Shown here: piece after piece, positions 23,846 to 34,790 of the stretch | Numbering within the stretch: the stretch's first letter is position 1 | How the letters are laid out: every line of letters begins with the position of its first letter | Assembly (NCBI GenBank): GCA_963691655.1 | Contig: OY829328.1 | Coordinates: 30,213,890-30,277,889, forward strand | From: Toxonevra muliebris | Lineage: Eukaryota > Arthropoda > Insecta > Diptera > Pallopteridae | Reading direction: 5' to 3' | Length of the DNA: 64,000 bases | The notes under the pieces: model-generated | Told to the model about the DNA's origin: nothing | Databases searched by the model: none | What the model saw: only the letters and a program-made list of their open reading frames with translations | Program-made: the position numbers and the translations under genes

Positions 23846-24472
23846 ACTGTTCAGCTTTGGTTTTCTACACCTTGAAGAAATATATCAAACCAGGCATTTC
23901 TATCGTCTACTAAAATCAAATCCTTTTCCGCAAAGAATATTTTAGCCTCCATTAGGATATCCAAACAGACAAAAAATATCTTTTAGATTGTAAATTATTT
24001 GCGCACATGTTGTATCGTCTATATTACAGCATTACTATTAGTTTTTTTTTATAACACACAATAGCATATGGAAAGGTTGAATTAAAATTTGTGAAGATAA
24101 GAAAAGTTATGCCACATGACCATTATTAATAAACGCCGAAAATAAAAAAAAAGTTACAAAAATCACACCTGCGAATACGACACAAAAATTCCTGGAGAAA
24201 AATTTACCCGGAGATTTTCTAAAACTTACGGCTACTTGGGGTGAAAATCTCCCTTTTTGGTAACCACGGTTGTAAAAGAAGTAGAAATATCCGTACACTC
24301 ACTTCACTCCTCATTTTAGTGGGGAAATGTCGTAAAAACTCCAGGGTTCATTAAGTAAACTGTGTCATCAAAATTATTGTCCCTACGGTACTAATCATTA
24401 GGTAAGCCAGCACCGAGCCAGATTTGATAAATTGACCTATGTGCCCCACGCAGAACATAACAGAACATTGTA
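23846..24472. other. AT-rich non-coding stretch
   Basis: Contains one perfect 10-bp inverted repeat, GGAGATTTTC near 24211 with GAAAATCTCC near 24242. No gene. Confidence 0.5.
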
Positions 24473-24615
24473 CCGTATATGCTCCATAACTCGAATCTCA
24501 AGGGATGTGTTGAATTTTTTGAAATACAAATAATTGAGCTTTCAAGTTATAGAGCTTAAGAATTGAAAATTTGAGTTTTCAAATTATCGCAGCCTGTATT
24601 ATAGAGATTCTACTG
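24473..24615. mobile_element. Pogo-like MITE
   Basis: The left end CCGTATATGCTCCATAACTC and the reverse complement of the right end CAGTAGAATCTCTATAATAC match at about 14 of 20 positions. Both are flanked by TA (24471-24472 and 24616-24617). The CAGTAGAATCTCTATAAT end is like pogo/Tigger-type ends. Length 143 bp, with no coding capacity. Confidence 0.45.
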
Positions 24616-24617
24616 TA

Positions 24618-26744
24618 CTTGTCAGCTTTGAAGGCTGCGGACTTTCCGTCGCACTGTTTTTGATTCCGAATTTTCTTTCAGCGATAAGAAAAAAATATTT
24701 GATCTCTTTCTTTGATTTTACAGTGTTCAATAGGTACGGCAAAATGCCTCAACATTCTTACTTTATAATTTTAGGACGCTGATTTCGATGGCTTACCCAG
24801 TAATAATGGGAGTAAGGTCCATTTTACTTAAGAAACAATTTATAAGTCCACAGAAGCAAGTCATGCCTCTATTGTTTACAGCTGATACGTTTTTTTGATT
24901 TGAATTTCAAAAACATGTAATATGAAAGACCGTGTATTTAAAATATAAAATTGAATTTAGAATAAATAAATTCCAGAAGATTAAAATATGTGTTTAATTT
25001 GAAGTAATCAATTTTTTAATATACAGTGATGTTAATTTATCAAAAAGAAGATCATTTATGGCGAAAAATTACACGTGCATGTCCGATCGAAAATTTATTT
25101 TGCAATTTTTCAAATTTAAGTCATAGTTATATCAATGAAATAAAGACAGAATTTGTAATGTATTGAATACACCGATCTGCGAAACTGAGGAATATTTGTG
25201 CGCTGAGTCCGAATTGGAAAGCAGAATTTTTCAATCATCTCCGGATTTCGAAAAATCTTAACTTAATAGTGTGATGAAAGTCGGTGTTGACTTAGCGATA
25301 GTTTTTGCCATGTATTTGTGAAAATAAAGACAATATTTCATTTTTATAAGATTATAAAATTTATTTAGTGACCGAATGTCAACTAACGGTTGGCATGAGC
25401 AATGATATTAAACGGTGCCATTGACAAAAGTCAATCGAATCTTAAATTCCAGAAACAGTAATTTATACATAAAATCAAAAGCTTTAATTACAGTTACATT
25501 AACCGATTTACAAAATTAGAGAAGACAAAAAGAAGGACTGGGAAATTTAATACACTTAGAAAAATTGTAGCAGGAATACACACAATTTGATCATAGTCTT
25601 AATAGTCGATTTCGGTCATTTTCAACCTTTTTTAAAAATTAAAAATAAATTTTAATCTAAATGCAATTCATTTAAATGTATTTCTAAAAAACAAAAAACA
25701 AAGTTTAACACACGAATTCAAAACAAATACAAAAAATATGTTACTCATACGACGTGTGTGTGCTCAACACAACAAAAGTGACCGTTTTTTTGTTTTCACG
25801 AAATTTTATCGTTCAAACTGTTAAATGCAATAAAATTATTGGCTTTAAAGTTTCTTCCTTTTTTCTTTGCTCTTTTCTCGTTTCTTCTTTTTTATCACTA
25901 TTAAATTTATTGAAATAAATTTCAGTTAATGCAATCAACCCAAAAATGTCGCCATGCTTTTATTTCTAGTTTTTCAATTCTATTTTTTTGTACTTTCAGT
26001 AATATGTAAAATTTTATTTTAAAACTTTATACAATTTTTTGCAGCAGCACACAAAGCAAAAAAAAGAAACACAATATCAGCTGCGATGCATTTGTTACCA
26101 AAGTAACCAAACAATGATCAACGGCTGCAAATTGCAATGACAAAAAGTGACAGAAAATTGTAAGGAACTATGGTTGGATGTGTGTGTATGTGGGTTCGAA
26201 AAAAAAATCAACAGATATTACGAAAACGAAACGCCTTGAGAGTTTAGTACAGTGAAACGCAGAGCATGGGTGTAATTCTTAATAAAATAGAGTAAATTGC
26301 TTTCCTTCACATGACAGCTCAGCTTTCAATCGATAGACAAGCGTCAAAGATACGAGTGTTGTATGTGTTTTTTAGTTTGCTGGAGCATGTAGCGTATGTG
26401 TTTGTTAGCATTGTTGAGCTACATACGAGTACATTCACTTTATTTGTGAATGACACTTTTGAATTCTACACTTTATGTTTGTGCCAAGTGGCTCTTGTTG
26501 TTTTTTTGTTTTGCTTTCTTTCCTGTTTCACTTGATTGTGTTGGTTCATTAGCAAGCAAACTACTTCAAACTACAAACAAAGATTTCCCAATTTTTTTGC
26601 TCAGTGGCAAGTTTAATTCCCTGCTTTATTGTTTGCTGTTTATTTACTTCTCAAATCACTTTAGAATATTCTCCAATATTGACCATGAATTAGAAGTTAA
26701 GATATTTAAAATGCAGCTGGAACAGACTGGGATAGTTACTCAAA
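24618..26744. other. AT-rich non-coding stretch
   Basis: Holds one dispersed repeat (25185-25265). Open frames at 26311-26535 and 26450-26764 overlap each other in hydrophobic, TTT-rich sequence and look like chance frames. Confidence 0.45.
25185..25265 (+). repeat. Dispersed repeat, copy 1
   Basis: CTGAGTCCGAATTGG, then CAGAATTTTTC and AAAAATCTTAAC. The same order with changes occurs at 57668-57733 (CTGAATCCGAATTGG, GCAAAATTTTTC, AAAAAATCTTAAC). The class is unknown. Confidence 0.6.
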
Positions 26745-28115
26745 GTGGATCAGTGGAAAAGTAGGAAATACTGTGACAAATTCTTTCACAAAGATGTTAG
26801 GATAGCCAAGCGGGAATATTGGGCTAGTTTCTGTGAACCTCTTGAAAGTTTCAGTGATACAGCCAGATTGCACCCTATCCTATCCAAAGTGGCACTAAGA
26901 AATCAAAAGAAATACAGGCTACAGGCTGCCACTCAGTAAGTGGCAGTATAAAGAAGCTTCTCGACCATTATATCCAGCAGGCAGGTATGGAAAGCAAAAG
27001 CGGTTATTACCAGCGATGATCTTCAGTTCTAAAATGGAAGAGAGAACTTATTGCTGTAATGTTTTTCAAGCAGAGATTCTCGCTATTGACAAAGCTGCGT
27101 AAGACAATATCACAAGGAATCTTGAACCCTCACGGATCACTATATTTGTGGACGGTAAAACAAAAATCAATTATTTTTTTTTATCTTATTAAATATGTCT
27201 AGAATATTCTCCAAAAGTTTTAAGCCGATTGAAGTAAAAGTGTAAGAGATAGAGCCTTGGGAAGTTCCGCTCATTGGAGCAGGTCGGTTGAAAACAGAAA
27301 GCCGTAATCGCATTTTTCTCAAAACTCTATTCTTGAAGTCGGTTGACAAGATTTCTCAAAAAATAATAAGCGGATCTTGCTCAAATTTTGCACACTTCGT
27401 CAAGATAAGATTGACTAATGTTTGAATCAAGGATTTTATTTCTTTTTATCACAACCAACTTTACAAGGCAATACGTGGTGCAAATTATACCAAAAACAGT
27501 ACCTTTTTGTAAACAACTCTGCAAAAATTAAATTTTTTTTGTTTTTTACTTTTCCTTCATCCAAGCACGACCTATACATATCTACTAACAGAAATAATTT
27601 TTTTTTAATTTGGAATGAATCTAGTTATTATGACAACGCTAAGGGAACTTTATTCTGAGGGGTCACCAGAAATGGGGTCCCAAATGCTGAATTATGCATT
27701 TGTCATATTAGAAAAAATTAGAGAAAATATGCCTTTTTTTTAGTTTTCGAAATCCTTGTAACCCCTTGAGGAAATAAGAAACACCCACCAACTCAAATTC
27801 GGCTTTAATCCCGGACATATCAACATTGATAGAAATAACAATGCTGATGAGATAGAGAGAATGAAAGCACCCTTAGGTACTGAAATTGAACTGGTATCAT
27901 TAAACAAACCAATGAGAACTATAAAAAAGTCTAGACCAAAAAGTGAAGGAAAAAATTAACAGATTCTGACAAATACGGAACGACTGTAAGATAGTCCGAA
28001 GGTTATGGTCTTGGAAGGCAGACTATTGGCTGAACTGGAGGACCTGGTGGAAATCCCTCCAACAAAACTTATAAGGTTCATTAGGAGTGCTGAGTGGTTT
28101 CAAGATGGTTAGATA
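26745..28115 (+). pseudogene. LINE relic: linker, RNase H and C-terminus, reverse transcriptase deleted
   Basis: The open frame 26745-26939 contains IAKREYWASFCEPLESFSDT followed by ARLHPILSK, the linker between endonuclease and reverse transcriptase in I/LOA/Jockey-like LINEs. The next recognisable block (about 26970-27157) is already RNase H: SSKMEERTYCCNVFQAEILA and RITIFVDG. The whole polymerase is therefore missing. RNase H resumes at about 27787 with FNPGHINIDRNNNADEIERM, which matches PGHxxIxGNExADELAR. The C-terminus LLAELEDLVEIPPTKLIRFI then SAEWF is at about 28023-28110. Several stops and shifts are present. The gap 27160-27785 is unrelated sequence. Confidence 0.68.
27160..27785. 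other. Unassigned insertion inside the LINE RNase H region
   Basis: About 620 bp separates the two halves of RNase H. It has no recognisable gene and I could not define TIRs or a target duplication. Confidence 0.4.
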
Positions 28116-29110
28116 TTTGAGGACATCTGCTTCGTAGGTGTGGGATTCCACAATGTATAGAGGCATTGGCCCCCATGGGCGCTTAGTTTTTCTGAGCATT
28201 TTCTTTTAACCTAACCTACTTCAATTTTACTCAAATTTTAAGTTTAACCTCCTCGTTGTCTAAAGGTCACACATTTTTTACAAATTTTTGCATCTTTTTT
28301 CAAATTATTTTAGTTACTTTTCTTAAATTCTTATGCAACTAAGAGAAAACATAATGCTTTATTTATTCACTAGAATATGAGAAAAAAATTACAATAAATT
28401 CAAATAAATACGCAAAACCTTATGCACACACATGTCCAGTTTTTCTATAATGAGGTTAAATTAAAAAAAAAAAAAAAAAGCAACTATCAAAGTAATAACT
28501 TGATGGAAAACCATTTTATGTTGAGTGCATTTACCAACTTAATTCAATCATTTGCTAACTGCTAGCTATACCAACGAAATAATCATATTAAAAAGATGTA
28601 CATACGCTGACGTGATCATATACAACAAGTACATATAATGCACGACTGCACATATGCAGCTTTCATGAAATTTGCATTACATATACATGCACAAATTACA
28701 TTAACTATTTACCAACTAATGTATGACGTAGGCTATGCATGCTTGCAATTAATTTAGTACACAAATATGCTTAATAGAAGTAGTCCACCACAAGCAACAA
28801 TAATAATTTTATGCTGTCCCGCATGCACTCATATTAATACAAGCGGGCTAACAAAAGTTCAGTAAATTTATGGTATTTTATTAGTTATTTATAAATCCAA
28901 AGTTAGTAGCCAAATTTTAATAATCTTACGATATTTAATTTAAAGTATCAAGAGATCACTAAGAATAGAGAGGAGAATAAGAAATCTGCCGCTAGCTCAG
29001 TAAAAAAATGTGATTTCTCATGCATTACCGATGTCGACGTCAAGTCAAGCCAATGCAAATTTTCAAAATGTCAAAATACAGTGAATCTGCCATTTCTTTT
29101 GAAAGTTTCC
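28116..29110. other. LINE 3' tail, then non-coding
   Basis: The LINE probably ends near 28215 at TTTTAACCTAACCTACTT, the same TAACCTAACCT ending as the LINE at 61.9 kb. The remainder is AT-rich with A-runs and no gene. Confidence 0.45.
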
Positions 29111-29114
29111 AAGT

Positions 29115-29345
29115 GGTGTCAGAAATTCCAGACCGGAAATTTTTCTATTGAGGATGACTCTTAACCGAAAGTATAAATGTGGCCTTGGTGAAGATTAAAA
29201 GGTGAAGATTCAAAATTGACCAAAGGAATAATTGCTGATGAAATCAGTTTGAACCCCATGGTTGTGTGACGAATTTTAGAAAATAATCTGAAATATATAA
29301 AAAAAATCTACTCAGTGGTCAAAAAAAAGCAAGAGTTCACTTTGC
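29115..29345 (+). pseudogene. mariner transposase N-terminal relic
   Basis: KWCQKFQTGNFSIEDDS at about 29111-29161 matches the mariner block W(F/Y)xKFxxGxFSLEDxPRSG. A later frame reads DEISLNPMVV and RILENNLKYI, with KKIYSVVKKKQ. This corresponds to the second HTH region (EIxxxLxIxxxTVxxILxxxLxxxKxxxRWVPH). Stops and shifts are frequent. No catalytic part remains. Confidence 0.5.
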
Positions 29346-30395
29346 TTAATATTTCCTAACAAAAGTAAAAAAAAAAAATTTCCATAACATTTAAAAAAAA
29401 TTATGACAATAAAGCTTGATTCTATAAGTACGACCCAGAAACCAAACAGTACTCCATACTAAACCGAAATGTGTAAGTCCACTCGTTAAAACAATACAAT
29501 AAAAATCAACAACAAAAGTAATGCTGTCAATTGACTTCACGCGGCGCCTTTAGGAATAAAGAAAATAAAAAAATGTGAAAATTAAATAAATGAAATAATA
29601 TTTTTTGTTTTTTCTATGTTTTCCAAACAACTTAACGAACTTTTGTTAGTCTCTCCGTACATTTATGTATGTAGATAATATTGATAAATTCAGGTGCTCT
29701 TTATTAAAAGCCGTATACATGTATTTACCTACGCTGTTCAGTATTCAGTATTCAAGTTGTGACATGCAATTTTTGCAAATTTGGAAATTCCCAATTTTCA
29801 AAATTTAACATTTGATGACTAGAGGAATTAGAAAAACCAACCAGCAAACTTGTTATGCACGTAAGCGTATAGCAGCAAACTAATTATTTTTTACTGGTTT
29901 AAAAAAGAGACAGAGACATATTGCATCAAATTGCAATTAAATTGCAAACACGTTTAAAATACGTTTGCAATCAAACATTTAATTTGGCTCGGGGATTAAA
30001 ATACAATAGCCAACAGATATGCTCCAGAGAAAATACCTACAAAGAGACATATGCCATTGATAAATGCATTAGATTTAAGCTGTTTAGAAAAAATTAGTGC
30101 TAAGAGAGTGTTTTTTTGGATGGGCAGGCAGCTTACAGAGTGCTGAACCCTTACGGAATATATTCTAAACATATTTTGGAATGCATTTTAAATAAAAAAA
30201 ATGTTCTATGCTACTAAGTATCAATAAAAAGCTTTATTGAATCAATGGGCTTGTGAAGTTCAAAAGGGAAAGAAATAGAGAAAATGAGATAAAATGGCAA
30301 CATCAATGAGATATCATCAATCAAGAATTACCACTTTTACTTCTTTCTTTCACAATTGTTCTGGATGAAGTTAAGGCAAATGTATGTTTCATAAG
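29346..30395. other. AT-rich non-coding stretch
   Basis: No gene recognised. Confidence 0.5.
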
Positions 30396-30399
30396 AAAA

Positions 30400-30655
30400 G
30401 GCATAACAATGGGCCCAAACCATCACTTGAATTTTGCAGCCGATATATGCGTGCATTCGCACAAGCATGAGCGTACTGATTACAGGAGCACTTCAACGTC
30501 AAGAAGACCAAAGGCATGAAAATTTACACTGACCACATTATCATCAATATAACACAAGTTTTTGTATCTAGATAGCATGATGGCCACAGGCTGCGAACCA
30601 CATAAATGAGGATGCCAAAAATAGACTCAATGAAGCGTTTGTACTATAGGCGTTG
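30400..30655 (+). pseudogene. LINE reverse transcriptase relic
   Basis: HHLNFAADICVHSHKHERT matches the YADD region LxFADDIxxLxHxxxxM of non-LTR reverse transcriptases, with the ADD motif changed to AAD. About 85 bases on, KFLYLDSMMATGCEPH matches the thumb block KFxYLGSxxxxxGG. Frameshifts lie between them. It is different from the I/LOA-like copies elsewhere in the window and nearer to RTE/CR1-type sequences; the clade is uncertain. Confidence 0.45.
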
Positions 30656-31714
30656 TAGGTGACCAAATATCACATGAACACGTTCAGTAAGAACTTCGAG
30701 AACTATCACAAAGAAATATAATGTGGGAAAACGCTAAAACAATTGCATAAAATAGAGATAGACAAAAATGCCTTATGGAGACCCACCAATAGGAGTTGAA
30801 CAATATAAAAAATATTAAGGCCAAAAAGGCTCAATGTATTGCAACATTAACGGCTTTCACAGTTTCCCCCAACCTTTTGCGAAACATTTTGTAGTTCAGA
30901 TAAATTTTGCTTATTTTTCTGATATTGTAGGTTCAGGATTAGTTTTATATTACTGAAAAAGAGTTAGCCTTATGAAGTTAGTTTCCCTTTAACAAAAACT
31001 GGGCAATAGCAGAAAAGGTGTAGACTCATCTTTCTATCGACCAAACTGGAGACAGTTCTATAAAAATAATTTTCGAAAGTCCTAGTTACTTTCGAATAGT
31101 CCTTACTCGTTGGCTTTGGAGTTACCCAGAATGTCACTTTGATCCAACTAAAATGAACCTTAAATCAGTCAGATGCTTAACTTGACGACAGTCGAGAGTT
31201 AGAGACTAGCTTGTAGATAGTATATACCATTACAAACCATTACAAACCTAGCAAACCAGATTAGAATGAGATAGCGAAAGAGTTAACGAGGAAGATGAAG
31301 CTACTGTTTCATGAGCGTATATTCATCTTCTAGTATACCAGAAATTGTTACCAAGGGCGAATATGGTACTAAAAGCAAAATTAGTTATGTATACCCTTCT
31401 ACAATTGTTAAATATATTTCCTGTGACTAAACTCTACCAAAGCGTTCTCAGTAATTCAAACAAATTCTGAGTAAGCAATTGTGTTAAAAAGTTGTTAAAT
31501 ATCAAAGCTGTAAAAGAATGCAATCAATTTAATTGCAATACCTTGAAGTCACAGTTAATAACGTCACAGTTACTGAATAACGTATTTGACTCCAGAATAA
31601 AAAATTGCATTTGGAAGTCTTTTTTGGAGTCGCCGATTGGTGATAAATGAATATTTAGAAAAATATTTTTTTGAGTCTTTTTTTGTAATCATGAGACTGC
31701 AAATCTTATGACTC

Positions 31715-31860
31715 CAAAATCATGACTGCTTTGAAGTCACTTTGAGTCACTTGGAGTCACTTGAGTAACCTTGAACTCAAATGCAATCGTTAGGAGTCAA
31801 TTGCAATTTGCAGCCAATTGGAGTCAGTTGAAGTCTTTTGGAATCAATTGGTATTTAAAG
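31715..31860. repeat. Degenerate GAGTCA repeat array
   Basis: Repeated TTGGAGTCA, TTGAGTCAC, TTGGAATCA and related words at about 10-12 bp spacing. Weaker copies reach back to about 31540. Confidence 0.65.
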
Positions 31861-32571
31861 TCAACTTTAATAACAGTATTTGTGAAATTCAATATATTTT
31901 TTCTAAATCTACCAAAGCAACCTATCAAAAATCGCTCATACGCACCGTAAACCCATTAAAATATTATATGCATTTTTAACGCGGTTGACTCTATAAGAAG
32001 CAAAGAAAAGGAAAAAGAATATAACTAACAGGAAAATAAATCCAAACTCTTTGTAAAGACAACAAAAACATCAACAACAACAACAACCAGGCACGCTTGA
32101 CATAACAAAGAAAAAAGAATTTACGCATATTAACTTTCCGCTACCACCTTTAATTATGAAAATAGGTGTGCATGTAATGCTGCTGCCGCTCAAAAACTTC
32201 AAAGCAAAAAATACACAGCTTTTATTCAGATTTAGCTTTTGGTTCAACTAGAAATTGTAGTGGAAAATATTTAACTTTTACAAAAAGAAACCATAAAAAA
32301 AAACCCAAAAGCAAGTAAATGAAGATGGGTATCACACAAAAACAACTACCACGTTATGACCGAGAAGTGCTCGTAATGATATCCTTTTCCTGCTATGGTT
32401 GCCGCTTTACTTTTTGGTTGTTGTTGTTGTTTTTTGGCATAGCTTTTACTTTTGTTTCTGTATTTTTTTTTTTTGTTAGTACACACTGATAACTTTATTT
32501 TGTTTGGTTGGTGGCAACAACAAAATAAGAATAAAGTAGCAATTTTATTAAAGCATACTGTGCCGGCAAGG

Positions 32572-32612
32572 ACAACGACAGCAACAACAACAGCAGCAGC
32601 AAAAAAAAAAAA
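32572..32612. repeat. CAG/CAA microsatellite with A-run
   Basis: Interrupted CAA and CAG triplets followed by a 12-A run. Confidence 0.8.
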
Positions 32613-33189
32613 CAAAAAGTTGAGACAACTCTTTCCTATATTGCTTCTTTTTTTTTTCTTTTTTTTTTTGTAGCTGTAGCGAAGTTTTTACTTTTATTTT
32701 GCATTTTGTTTTTTGTGTTTGTAGTCAAAAGTTTAATTATCACTTAACTGCGAGTGTACGTATAAGCATGTATGTATGTATATGTGATGTGCGCTGTGCT
32801 GTATGTTGGTTGCTTTTGAAGTGGATTACCTGCACAAACATACACAGATGCATGCATACATACACATGTGAAACTTTTATAATAATGCTGATGAATGGTT
32901 TGTAGTTATACAAAAAAACAAAAAAAAAACAAGTTAACTAGTTGGCAATAATTTTAGTCAAAAGAATGCAAAGGAATATATTAGGGTGCACGTTATTTGT
33001 ACTGGTTTTTTTTCTGTTTTGTTTTTCCTAGTGACTACACCCAGTCTGGTCTCTTTCTGTAAGGAAATATACTATGTAAAGTTTTAGCGCGATCAAATAG
33101 TATGAAAGGGACCCTCAGTATGACCTTAGTTTGCAACTTCATAAAAGTCATCAGAATTCGTTACCACAACTCACGTTCGGTTAGCGCAG

Positions 33190-34000
33190 CACAGTGGTTT
33201 GAATCCATACAAAGTGCGGAAAAAAATATAAGGATTCATCTCAGCATAACGATTTTTGACATGAGTTATTCTTAGTTCATGGAAAAGAAAAGTTCTGAAA
33301 ATGGGCGCGATCAGTCAACTGCCACGCCCACTTCCCATACAACAGTAAAACTGAAATAGCTCTAAAATCCTTTACAGTCAAGATACTGAGATAACTATTA
33401 TAAAAAACCGTTTTAACTGTTTCAACATTTCATTTTAATTCATTTTTTTTATTGTTTTTAGCAAAAAAAAATTCCAATCTCTTAAAAGTACACTGGTACC
33501 ACAAATAATCACATTTTCATACAGTTTTTCCCCGATATGCATTTAGTATTTTGTTAAAAAAAATGGGATCCGCAGCCAATTTTTTTTTTGTAATTTAGCT
33601 AAGAAATTATATTTTACACTTTTATATATTAGAATATTTTGCACACCTTCGCAAGATAGACCTGGTCCACCAAACTTAAGGAATTATCTTGAAATTTTAG
33701 TGTCTGAAAACCAAATTTTTTTCCAAAAAAAAATTTTTCTCGTTAATTTTTAATTTATTTTAGGATTAAAACTATAATTAAACAGCAAAAGCTTCCGAAA
33801 AACGCTTCAAAATACATGCTAGCTTTTTGTGTTTAGCATTCATCAACTTCAACAGCTTACCCACAATTATTTAATGAACTAATCCCTTCAATTTTTTTTC
33901 AATATGCTAATGAATTATTTATTAAGAATTAAATTAAGAAAAAAAAATTCTAATACCGACGCGCCAAAAAAATTATTTTTTCCGCAGTCAAACCACTGTG
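33190..34000. mobile_element. TIR-bounded non-autonomous element
   Basis: The left end CACAGTGGTTTGAATCC and the inverse right end CACAGTGGTTTGACTGCGG share 13 bases exactly. A common TGCGGAAAAAAA word lies further in on both sides. The 811-bp interior has no coding sequence. Flanks share GCGC but give no clean target duplication, so the superfamily is unresolved. Confidence 0.5.
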
Positions 34001-34005
34001 CGCCG

Positions 34006-34320
34006 ATAGTGGGCAAAATTCAACTTGATTAATTAGTGAAAAGTAATGATTAAAAAAATCAATCATCAATCACTAACTAATAACTAACAATGATTAGTCC
34101 TATTTCGCTGACAAATAGCTAAAAATTTTAGTGGTAAAGTGGCAAAGTACCAGGGAAATAAATAGTTCAAGGATTTTTATATTTGGGAGAGGAATGAGAA
34201 ATGTCATTTTTACTTTTGTAATCTCAAATGTTAGTGAAATGATCGAGTTATGTATTTATGGCGAATAGTTTATCAATAAAATCGAATTCAAATATTAGTA
34301 GCTTATATAGGATATTGAAA
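34006..34320 (+). repeat. TAGTCA-rich repeat family, copy A
   Basis: This copy aligns with the reverse complement of 44330-44705. Shared blocks in order are AAAATTCAA, TGATTAA, TAATGATTAA, CCAGGGAAATAAATA, GGAATGAGAAA and TTTTGTAA...CAAATGTT. Identity is roughly two thirds. It begins just after the TIR element ending at 34000. Confidence 0.6.
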
Positions 34321-34598
34321 GATTAAGAACTATCACTAAGATCACTGATGAGGAATTGTGGCGGATTCCGAAACGGCCGTCTGGTTTGCCCGTCTCTATA
34401 TACATTGTTGTTGTGATGACTACATTTGTTCATTAACCTGTTTATATATAACTTCAAATAACGAAATTGACATGAACTTAAGTCATGACTTTGAAAAATT
34501 AACATCTAGATTTAATTTTCATAGTCTTCTTAAAAACTATCATGAAATCGATTCTCATCAAAACTTATACGCATTCGTGGTTGTGGCATATTTCTTTG
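34321..34598. other. Sequence separating the two parts of copy A
   Basis: No recognisable gene. The 84-codon frame at 34358-34612 and its antisense partner have no family resemblance. It may be the body of the SINE whose tail follows. Confidence 0.35.
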
Positions 34599-34686
34599 AT
34601 TTGGGGCTTTGATACAATAGATGTTATGGGTCGCAGTGCCCTCCTTTCGAGTCGTCCTTCCTTCAAATAATAATAATAATAATAAC
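34599..34686 (+). repeat. 3' tail of SINE family 2, with ATA microsatellite
   Basis: GGGGCTTTGATACAATAG to TTCGAGTCGTCCTTCC closely matches 51905-51978, the tail of the tRNA-headed SINE there. It ends in (AAT)n. Confidence 0.7.
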
Positions 34687-34790
34687 ACTGTGACTAAAAC
34701 TAATCATTGAATGACTTTTTATGACTAAATTTAGTAATGACTAAAATTTTAGATGACTAATTAGTTAATTCTTTGAATGTCGTTTGTTAT
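34687..34790 (+). repeat. TAGTCA/TGACTAA motif cluster, end of copy A
   Basis: Five or more TGACTAA or related words; the counterpart cluster is at 44155-44290 in the other copy. Confidence 0.55.

Larger units (their letters stand above)
30656..33189. other. Non-coding stretch with simple repeats
   Basis: Contains a GAGTCA-word array (31715-31860), CAACAA-rich sequence near 32065-32085 and a CAG/CAA microsatellite at 32572-32612. Open frames near 32346-32905 read through these repeats and poly-T tracts. No gene. Confidence 0.5.
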
